DNA from: Thermoplasmata archaeon
GTDB taxonomy: Archaea > Thermoplasmatota > Thermoplasmata > Lutacidiplasmatales > UBA184
Assembly: GCA_022750355.1 (NCBI GenBank)
Contig: JAKIVW010000121.1
Location: 1-6,077, forward strand
Length of the DNA stretch: 6,077 bases
Direction of reading: 5' to 3'
Of this stretch, positions 1-5,564 are shown piece after piece. The translations under genes were made by a program, and so were the position numbers. Below the pieces are notes generated by a model. The model had not been told where the DNA came from, did no database searches, and saw only the letters and a list, made by a program, of their open reading frames with translations. Within the stretch, counting starts at the first letter, position 1. Each line of letters begins with the position of its first letter.

Positions 1-27
1 GCAGGCCTCGCCATGCTCCAGGGTTGA
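1..27 (+). CDS. Possible C-terminal tail of an upstream gene (very partial)
   Basis: The first 27 bases read in frame 1 as AGLAMLQG followed by TGA (25-27). This could be the last eight codons of a gene that lies mostly left of the window, with mostly G or C at third positions. It is in the same frame as the next gene, whose GTG start is 21 nt downstream. Frame 2 is also open to a TGA at 52-54 and could equally be the end of an upstream gene overlapping the next start. Too little is visible to assign a product or to be sure it is coding. Confidence 0.2.
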   Translation, partial: AGLAMLQG

Positions 28-48
28 CTTGCAGCGCACCTGTACGCG

Positions 49-2604
49 GTGCTGATTTCGGCCGCGCTCGCCCTCGACGGGATCATCCTCCTGCTCTTCG
101 ACCCGAACCTACCCACCCTCCCCGTCTCGGCCACCGGACTCGCCGCGCTCAACGACTCCTCCTTCCTGCTCATCCCGCTCGCGGCCGGCCTCGCGATCTC
201 CGTGATCGGGGTCACGACCAAGTGGGAAGCGTTCCAATTGTGGCCCTGGGAGGCCCACTTCTCCACCACGATGGGAGCGCTCGGCGTCAACATCTTCCTG
301 GTGCTGGTCTACGCTACGCGGATCGCCGGCGCGGGCCCCTTCGCCCACCTCGCGATCGTGCCGTGGTTCTACCCCGCCACCCTCGCCGGGATCAGCGTCG
401 CGATGGTCGGCCTCGTCATGACCTGGACCAGCTGGTCGATGCGTCAGTGGGCCAGCGCTGTGTGCGCCACGCTCCCGGTCGCCACCTCCGTACTGCTCTG
501 GGTCAGCACCTCGGGATCTTCGAACGGGGTCGCCGGCCTAACGATCAGCCTGTTCCTTTCCGCGATCCTCTTCCAGACCAGCGGCTCCTTCCTCCACCTC
601 ATCTCGTCCGGAACTCGGCCGCACGAGCGCGAGCTGATCACCTCGGGGCAAAGCCGTATGTTTCGGATGGCCGACGAGGTCCGTCAGAAGGACGACGCCC
701 TCCACTTCCGCGCCGCGGCGCTCCTCAAGCGTGAATCGGATGCGGAGAACCTGGAAGGGTCGATCCGTCGGCAACGCGATTCCTTGACCGAAGCCCGGCA
801 GCAACTCGAAGACCTGGAAACCGATTACCGCCAGCGATCCGATGCCCTGGCCGCCACCGAGCGGGAGTCGGCGGGGCGGCTCGCCGCGATGGACGCCCAG
901 AATCGGCTGGTCGAGGACAAGTCGAAGGCGCTCGAACTTCGGGAGCAGGAAGTCGCCCGCGTCGTACCCCAGGTTTCGGCCCGGGAGCAACGATTGGTCG
1001 ATCGGGAGTCGGAACAGACCCGGCGCGACATTGACCTGACGCAGCGCAAACTCGACCTCGACCGACGGGCCGCCACCCTCCCCGAGACCGAAGCGCGACT
1101 CGAAGCACGGCGCCGCGAGTTGGACCAGAAGACCGCCGACCTTCTTCGACGAGAAGGCGAATTGACGACCCTCGAGGGCGCGACCGCCTCCGGAAGCTCG
1201 CCCCTCTCTCCCGCACTCGCCGACCTATCCTCCCGAGAGATCAAGCTCCAACAGTTCAAGGCCGTCCTGGACGAACAGAATCTCACGCTCGGCCGTAAGG
1301 CTCGCGATGTGACGGAACGAACCCGGGCCGCCGAGGATGCATCGCGGGTGGCGATGGAGAAGGAGGCGAGCCTCGCGGCGCGAGAGGCGGCACTCCAGCA
1401 GCGCGAAGCGGACCTTCCGGCCCAGGCCAAAGGCGCCGCGGATGCTCGGAGCCAGTATGAGACCGCTTCGCGGGACTATGAAACCCGACTCTCGGAAGTG
1501 GCGAGGCAGAAATCCGAGCTGGCGGCCAAGGGCACCGACTTGGAACGAACGCGCCGCACCCTGGCGGATCGTGAGACGGTGATCGCGGAGCGGGAGCGGA
1601 GGACCTCCGTCGCCCGGGAGGAACTGGAATCTCGCGAACAGGCCGTGACCTCCCGGGAGCTCCGGTTGGAGGCGGGGGAGTCCGAGGTGGGCCTTCGGCG
1701 CGCCGGGATCGCCAGCGGGAGCGAACTCACCTTCGCGACGATCGAAGCTCCCAGGGTCGGCTCGAAGCCGCTCATCCGCCCCGGGGCCCCGAGGGCCGCG
1801 ACCGGGCCGGGCATCAAGGATCTTGCGAACGGCCCGATCGCCGCCGGGTCGGACTCGCTCCACGGAGGGACGCTTACCCCGCACTCCGATCGGATGTCCA
1901 CCGGCATTCCGCGCCTCGATGCCCTCCTGCTCGGGGGGATGCCACCTCGCGCGCACGTCGTGTTGCTCGGGGATGCGTTCGTCGGCAAGGAGATCGTCCT
2001 CTACTCGTTCATCGCGGAGGGCCTGAAACGCGGCGAACCCGCCATTTTGCTCACGGCCGCTCGTTCGCCCGAAGAGGTCTCGGCGAGCCTCGGGATCGTC
2101 CTTCCCGAATTCCTCGAGTACGAACAGCATGGCCTCGTCATATGGATCGACGCGTCGGGCTCGAAGGCCGCCCCGACCGCTCGGCGTCTGGTCGTCTCCG
2201 GTTCGGACGACCGGGCCGGGATCCTCTCGAACCTCGTGAAGGCTTCGAAGGGGTATGCCGATGCCGGACGGACACCTATGCGTTTCGGATTCCTTGGGCT
2301 TTCGGCCGTGTTGGCCCACGGGGACGAGCGGGCCGGATTCTCGTTCCTCCAGAACGTCGTCGGGATCCTGAAGCCCCGCGAGGCCGCCGCGATGTATTCC
2401 CTCGAGGGGGGCGCGGTTTCCGATGCGCAGGTGGAAGCGCTGCTCGGCCGAATGGACGGAGCGATCGCCTTCCGTCAGGATCGGGACAAGACGTTCCTCT
2501 CGGTGCGGGGCCTGGGCGAGGTTCAGACCCACGACTGGATCGAGTGCCGCGCGACCAATCGGGCCCTCATCATCGGGTCGTTCGCGCTCGAGCGGATCCG
2601 GTAA
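49..2604 (+). CDS. Membrane-anchored coiled-coil protein with C-terminal degenerate KaiC/RAD55-like domain
   Basis: An 851-residue protein with three regions. Residues 1-186 hold about six hydrophobic segments (near 1-17, 37-55, 73-93, 98-126, 134-154 and 158-186). Residues about 201-550 are Arg/Glu/Leu/Ala-rich with repeated 'RE..L' spacing typical of long coiled coils, broken by a Gly/Ser/Pro patch at 377-395. After a Pro/Gly-rich linker (about 551-615) comes a RecA-superfamily domain of the KaiC/RAD55/GvpD type, opening MSTGIPRLDALLLGG at 616. Its P-loop is GDAFVGKE (641-648), with Glu where Ser or Thr normally binds magnesium. The Walker B strand FGFLGLSAVL (746-755) has Leu/Gly where Asp is expected, and TAAR (669-672) sits where KaiC proteins carry catalytic Glu. 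ATP hydrolysis is therefore doubtful. A membrane-tethered scaffold or sensor, with the KaiC-like domain in the cytoplasm, is inference. The start is GTG at 49; an in-frame TGA at 25-27 excludes a longer ATG/GTG form. No Shine-Dalgarno is visible. It converges with the dehydrogenase gene. Confidence 0.85.
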   Translation: MLISAALALDGIILLLFDPNLPTLPVSATGLAALNDSSFLLIPLAAGLAISVIGVTTKWEAFQLWPWEAHFSTTMGALGVNIFLVLVYATRIAGAGPFAHLAIVPWFYPATLAGISVAMVGLVMTWTSWSMRQWASAVCATLPVATSVLLWVSTSGSSNGVAGLTISLFLSAILFQTSGSFLHLISSGTRPHERELITSGQSRMFRMADEVRQKDDALHFRAAALLKRESDAENLEGSIRRQRDSLTEARQQLEDLETDYRQRSDALAATERESAGRLAAMDAQNRLVEDKSKALELREQEVARVVPQVSAREQRLVDRESEQTRRDIDLTQRKLDLDRRAATLPETEARLEARRRELDQKTADLLRREGELTTLEGATASGSSPLSPALADLSSREIKLQQFKAVLDEQNLTLGRKARDVTERTRAAEDASRVAMEKEASLAAREAALQQREADLPAQAKGAADARSQYETASRDYETRLSEVARQKSELAAKGTDLERTRRTLADRETVIAERERRTSVAREELESREQAVTSRELRLEAGESEVGLRRAGIASGSELTFATIEAPRVGSKPLIRPGAPRAATGPGIKDLANGPIAAGSDSLHGGTLTPHSDRMSTGIPRLDALLLGGMPPRAHVVLLGDAFVGKEIVLYSFIAEGLKRGEPAILLTAARSPEEVSASLGIVLPEFLEYEQHGLVIWIDASGSKAAPTARRLVVSGSDDRAGILSNLVKASKGYADAGRTPMRFGFLGLSAVLAHGDERAGFSFLQNVVGILKPREAAAMYSLEGGAVSDAQVEALLGRMDGAIAFRQDRDKTFLSVRGLGEVQTHDWIECRATNRALIIGSFALERIR

Positions 2605-2627
2605 TCTCCCGATCGTATTGGTGGGCT

Positions 2628-3674
2628 TTATCGACGGGGTGCGTCCCCTCGCGCACCCGCCGTGCCGCCGCCCGATTCCAGCGCGGGCCCCGTTCCTGTC
2701 GTCCCGTAATCCCTCGGTTCCGCGAGGTAGGACGGCTCTTCCCCCCGAAAGAATCGAGAGAGATTTTCCAGTGCTCGGGAGAGACTGTAGGGCATCGCTT
2801 CGGGGACTCCGCCCGAAGTGTGGGGCGATCCGGTGAGATTGGGAAGGTCGGCCCACGCAAAACCCTGGCCGAGAACTCCGGTCGCAAAGTCCTCCTCCCA
2901 CCAGACGTCCAACGCGGCCCGGAACTGGGGGTGGTCCCGGAGGTGCTCGTAGAGGTCGCGCTCCACCACCGTGCCGGCGCGTCCGACATTGACGAACACC
3001 GCCGCAGGTCGCATGCGGGCGAACTGCGCCGCTCCGAGCGAGCCGCGGGTCGCTCGCGTGAGGGGTCGTGCCTCGAAAATGACATCCGCCTCGGACAGGG
3101 CGTCGTCCAATCGATCGGCGGGGAACATCGCGGAGACGCCGGGGGACATCCGCCCGGTGCGATTCACTCCGAGGACCCGCATCTCGAGGCCGGCCAACCG
3201 TGTCGCGATCTCTCGACCGATCGCGCCGTATCCGAGGATGAGGGCGGTCTTCCCCCGGAGCGTCAGTGCATCCGGCGGGGGACGCATCCGACCCTGGACG
3301 ACCATCGCATGGGCGGCGACGATCGAACGAGCCGAGGCCAGGGCCAGGGCGACCGCTCCCTCGGCGACGAACGGAGCGAACCCCCCGACGTTGCCCGCGA
3401 CGCGGATCGGCGGAGGGAAGCGCTCGAACGGGAATCCATCCAGCCCGGTGTACAGCCGTTGAACGAATCGGAGATGCGGAGTCAACGTCGCGGAGAAATC
3501 CCCCAACTCGCGTTCGACCGACCCGACCAGCAACGCCTCGACCGCGGACCATCGGGCCGAGTCGACCGGATGGGCGTACGTGTAGGGTACCTCCGGGAGG
3601 GCGGCCGAAAGCGCCGCGTCCAGCCCATCGGAGGACTTCAGGGCGACCAGGAGTCGAGGGGCGTCGAGCGTCAC
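2628..3674 (-). CDS. D-isomer-specific 2-hydroxyacid dehydrogenase (NAD(P)-dependent)
   Basis: A 348-residue member of the D-2-hydroxyacid dehydrogenase family, soluble enzymes that interconvert 2-oxo acids such as glyoxylate, hydroxypyruvate or pyruvate with D-2-hydroxy acids. The flanking substrate domain includes YTGLDGFPF (75-83) and the AEGAVALALASAR stretch (104-116). The Rossmann domain has the GYGAIG dinucleotide loop at 148-153. Family motifs follow: PLTRATRGSLG (204-214), VNVGRAG with the catalytic Arg at 232, DVWWEE with the catalytic Glu at about 261, and SPHTSGG with the catalytic His at 285, so the triad is intact. After the second Rossmann strand the residues are VNRTGR (170-175), with no Asp, which suggests NADP(H) over NAD(H). 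Length matches the family apart from a Gly/Thr-rich tail after PRDY (about 324-348). The start is GTG at 3674; an in-frame stop at 3704-3702 leaves no other start. It lies 88 nt downstream of purT on the same strand. The exact substrate cannot be read from sequence. Confidence 0.93.
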   Translation of the reverse strand: MTLDAPRLLVALKSSDGLDAALSAALPEVPYTYAHPVDSARWSAVEALLVGSVERELGDFSATLTPHLRFVQRLYTGLDGFPFERFPPPIRVAGNVGGFAPFVAEGAVALALASARSIVAAHAMVVQGRMRPPPDALTLRGKTALILGYGAIGREIATRLAGLEMRVLGVNRTGRMSPGVSAMFPADRLDDALSEADVIFEARPLTRATRGSLGAAQFARMRPAAVFVNVGRAGTVVERDLYEHLRDHPQFRAALDVWWEEDFATGVLGQGFAWADLPNLTGSPHTSGGVPEAMPYSLSRALENLSRFFRGEEPSYLAEPRDYGTTGTGPALESGGGTAGARGDAPRR

Positions 3675-3747
3675 GGGTCGCCCAAGCCGAGCAACCTCAT
3701 GTCAACGACGGGTTCTCGACCGTCCGATCGAGAGTTTCATTTCGGAA

Positions 3748-3763
3748 GGCTGCCGCGAGGAGT
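3748..3763 (-). repeat. 16-nt near-identical repeat, copy 1 (just after purT stop)
   Basis: Read on the minus strand, the final A of the purT stop codon continues into CTCCTCGCGGC and then AGCC. The same 12 bases (ACTCCTCGCGGC) occur at the same place relative to the stop codon of the small gene upstream (5083-5098). Across 16 nt only one base differs. Whether this is a processing or termination element or chance in GC-rich DNA is unknown. Confidence 0.45.
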
Positions 3764-5025
3764 CACGGGTTCGGGACCGAGGGGGAACGGATCTCGATGG
3801 CGGCCTCGACCGAATGGGCGGCCTTCTCGGCGAAGGCCCTCGCTTCCTCGACCGTACGTCCTCGCGCGACGGCCACTCCCAGCCGACGATCGGGGTAGGC
3901 CTCTGGTTTCCCGAAGAAGAAGAGCCGGACGCCGGAATTTCCGAGCGCGGCGGTCAAGCCCCCGAACGACGGCGCCCACCCCGAACCCGACGCGAGGATC
4001 ACGTGGGCAGCGGCCAGGGTCGTCGGCTCCGGCCCGGAGTACGGCAACCCGAGGATCGCCCGAGTGTGCAGCGCAAATTCGCTGTTCCATTGGCTCCCGA
4101 GCGTCACGAGGCCCGTATCGTGGGGTCGGGGCGAGACCTCGCTAAAGTAGGTCGTCCCCCCGCGGACGAAGCATTCCACCCCGAAGATGCCGACCCCCCC
4201 CAGTTCGTCGGTGACGGCGGAGGCGGTAGCATCCAACGACCGGCGAACGTCCGGGGGGAACAGTTCGGGTTGCCAACTCTCGTGGTACAAGGTCCCCGGC
4301 CGGACATGGGCGACCGGCTCCATGACGGTCGTGACGACCCGCCCCGCCGGGTCGTAGTGGCGGAGGGCGAGCATCGTCACCTCTCGGTCGAAGGGGATGA
4401 ACTCCTCGACCATCACCCGGCGGTTCTGGACACGACCATGCTCGCTGGCCTCCCGATAGGCGCCTTCGACGGCACTCAGGTCGCGAACGACCGTCATCCC
4501 GTGCCCCGAGCTCGACATCATCGATTTGAAGATGCAGGGCAACCCAAGGTCCATCGCCGCTTGACGAGCCTCCTCCAGGTTTTCGACGAAGGCGAAACGG
4601 CTGGTCCTCACGTGGGCCTTCTCCGCCGCCAACCGTCGGATCCGTTCCCGGTCCATCGTGGTCCGCGCCGATTCGGCACGGGGGATCACGGTCCAACCTT
4701 CTTGCTCGAGCCGCACCAATTCGGCGGTCGCGATCTGCTCGATCTCGGGGACGATCACGTCGGGGGCTTCGCGGTGGACGAGGGTCCGCAGGGCCGCGGC
4801 GTCGGTCATCGCGACCACGTGGTGCCGATGGGCGACCTGCATCGCGGGAGCGTTGGCGTATCGGTCGACCGCGATCACCTCCGCTCCCAGCCGCATCGCT
4901 TCGATCGCGATCTCCCGTCCGAGCTCGCCGCTCCCGAGCAACATCACCTTCGGGGCGTCGCCGACGAGTGGCGTGCCAATCCGATCCCGAAAGGTCACTC
5001 CCGCCGTTCGATGGCCGGTCGACAT
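3763..5025 (-). CDS. purT: Formate-dependent phosphoribosylglycinamide formyltransferase (PurT)
   Basis: PurT is a cytoplasmic ATP-grasp enzyme that makes formyl-GAR from GAR, formate and ATP in de novo purine synthesis, replacing the folate-dependent PurN. The 420-residue product matches it throughout. GSGELGREIAIEAMRLGAEV (31-50) and VDRYANAPAMQVAHR (53-67) form the N-terminal domain, and VPEIEQIAT (92-100) follows with a substrate-binding Glu. The ATP-grasp loop is FKSMMSSSGHG (166-176). Metal and phosphate residues lie in FGVECF (E284) and FSEVSPRPHDTG (E296, D303), and FGKPEAYPDRRLGVAVA (371-387) matches the C-terminal domain. It is about 28 residues longer than E. coli PurT (392), at both ends. 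ATG at 5025 is preferred over the TTG one codon upstream. The small gene upstream ends 72 nt before it, and the dehydrogenase begins 88 nt after its stop. The gap before it has no AT-rich promoter, which suggests co-transcription with the small gene. Confidence 0.97.
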   Translation of the reverse strand: MSTGHRTAGVTFRDRIGTPLVGDAPKVMLLGSGELGREIAIEAMRLGAEVIAVDRYANAPAMQVAHRHHVVAMTDAAALRTLVHREAPDVIVPEIEQIATAELVRLEQEGWTVIPRAESARTTMDRERIRRLAAEKAHVRTSRFAFVENLEEARQAAMDLGLPCIFKSMMSSSGHGMTVVRDLSAVEGAYREASEHGRVQNRRVMVEEFIPFDREVTMLALRHYDPAGRVVTTVMEPVAHVRPGTLYHESWQPELFPPDVRRSLDATASAVTDELGGVGIFGVECFVRGGTTYFSEVSPRPHDTGLVTLGSQWNSEFALHTRAILGLPYSGPEPTTLAAAHVILASGSGWAPSFGGLTAALGNSGVRLFFFGKPEAYPDRRLGVAVARGRTVEEARAFAEKAAHSVEAAIEIRSPSVPNP

Positions 5026-5082
5026 CAAAGGGGCATGCCGCCCGCAGGAAGAACTCTGCGCCCCGGGGCTTCAGGGCGAGGC

Positions 5083-5098
5083 GGCCGCCGCGAGGAGT
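5083..5098 (-). repeat. 16-nt near-identical repeat, copy 2 (just after small-gene stop)
   Basis: On the minus strand the TAA of the 91-residue gene runs directly into CTCCTCGCGGCGGCC. This equals the sequence after the purT stop except for one base. Both copies start with the last base of the stop codon. No matching copy follows the stop codons of the dehydrogenase or of the large membrane-protein gene. Confidence 0.45.
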
Positions 5099-5373
5099 TA
5101 CTCCGCCCCCATCGTCCGGGGCTGGGGAATTACCTTAGGCTGGTCGGCCTCGGTCGGAACCCCCGTCTTACCCTCGACGATGTCACAGTCCCGCCAGCTG
5201 ATGCCCACCGTCACTCGGGGAAAGGCGACCTTGAGGGTGTAGCTCGCGAGTTTCCCGATGACGAGGCCCTGGGAGCCCGCCGAGAGGTTGGGGTTCATGA
5301 CCGTCAGGTCCCGGGTCAGGATGACCCACGTCTTCCCGAACACGATCCGAGAGAGTTCGTTTCGGTCTTCCAT
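5098..5373 (-). CDS. Small hypothetical protein, possibly SH3-like beta barrel
   Basis: A 91-residue protein I cannot assign to a named family. It begins MEDRNELSRIVFGKTWVILT. The centre alternates short hydrophobic strands with turns: KTWVILTRDL, then AGSQGLVIGKL (turn near 47-50), then TLKVAFPRVTVGISWRDCDIV. This resembles the five-stranded SH3-like or KOW-like barrels of many small bacterial and archaeal proteins, but that is inference from pattern. The last 20 residues or so are Pro/Gln/Lys-rich and probably disordered. There is no signal peptide, membrane segment or obvious catalytic motif. The frame stays open upstream to about 5604, but that extension is Pro/Arg-rich and would overlap the divergent transporter gene and its promoter, so the ATG at 5373 is preferred. 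A TATA-like ACTTATGC lies about 30 nt before this ATG. It is the first gene of the possible operon with purT. Confidence 0.65.
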   Translation of the reverse strand: MEDRNELSRIVFGKTWVILTRDLTVMNPNLSAGSQGLVIGKLASYTLKVAFPRVTVGISWRDCDIVEGKTGVPTEADQPKVIPQPRTMGAE

Positions 5374-5400
5374 GTCGAGATACGTTCGAGGCGTCCCGAA

Positions 5401-5408
5401 GCATAAGT
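5401..5408 (-). promoter_or_regulatory. Candidate TATA-like box for the 91-residue gene
   Basis: On the minus strand ACTTATGC, in otherwise GC-rich sequence, lies about 30 nt upstream of the ATG at 5373. This is the spacing expected for an archaeal TATA box with a leaderless or very short-leader transcript. The match to the consensus is modest and no clear BRE is seen, so this is a weak prediction. A stronger AT-rich patch, TATACGAATAAC, lies on the same strand further upstream (5506-5517) and could be an alternative with a leader of about 110 nt. Confidence 0.35.
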
Positions 5409-5525
5409 CTGCCGGCCCGGGGGCCGAGGGGGTGCGACGCAGAGGAATCGGCCCTCCTCGCGTCCCGCCGTCGGCCGTGGGGGGGTCCGGAAACCGAATT
5501 CTCGGGTTATTCGTATACCTCCGGA

Positions 5526-5538
5526 TTTTATGTATTAG
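5526..5538 (+). promoter_or_regulatory. Candidate TATA box for the acetate-transporter gene
   Basis: TTTTATGTATTAG is one of the most AT-rich stretches in the window. Its centre is about 27 nt upstream of the ATG at 5560, which is the archaeal TATA-to-start-site distance for a leaderless transcript beginning at that codon. The rule is established for archaea; applying it here is inference because the organism is not certain. If the host is bacterial, TATGTATTA might instead be read as a -10-like element. Confidence 0.5.
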
Positions 5539-5541
5539 AAT

Positions 5542-5564
5542 GACATGCTTCGTGCTAACATGTC
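5542..5564. repeat. Inverted repeat over the transporter start (possible operator)
   Basis: GACATG (5542-5547) and CATGTC (5559-5564) are perfect 6-bp inverted arms separated by 11 nt. The element starts 4 nt after the candidate TATA box and covers the predicted transcription and translation start at 5560. A dimeric repressor bound here would block initiation. The arm length is short enough that chance cannot be excluded. Confidence 0.4.

Noticed and set aside
24..734. 236-codon open frame starting at TTG 24
   Set aside because: It is a shifted frame over the membrane domain of the real gene, Arg/Pro-rich, with no hydrophobic segments.
690..1700. Apparent DNA repeats rich in cgggag and gcgaa
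   Set aside because: They follow from recurring Arg-Glu-Leu-Ala codons in the coiled coil and are not separate DNA repeats.
2605..2627. Terminator between the convergent genes
   Set aside because: The 23-nt gap has no stem-loop and no run of T on either strand, so I cannot support a terminator.
1225..3552. 775-codon open frame on the minus strand
   Set aside because: It lies antisense to the large membrane protein and out of frame with the dehydrogenase. The translation is Arg/Pro/Gly-rich without recognisable motifs, as expected for shadow frames in GC-rich DNA.
3671..3700. Minus-strand mini-ORF MRLLGLGDP ending in a GTGA overlap with the dehydrogenase start
   Set aside because: Ten codons including the stop, no initiation signal and no similarity to a known leader peptide; the overlap with GTG is likely chance.
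2142..4145. 667-codon open frame on the plus strand
   Set aside because: It overlaps the KaiC-like domain in another frame and runs antisense to the dehydrogenase and the end of purT, both clearly real. The product is low-complexity and Arg-rich.
3814..5406. 530-codon open frame on the plus strand
   Set aside because: It is the complement of purT and the small gene; composition is skewed to Arg, Gly, Pro and Asp with no family motif.
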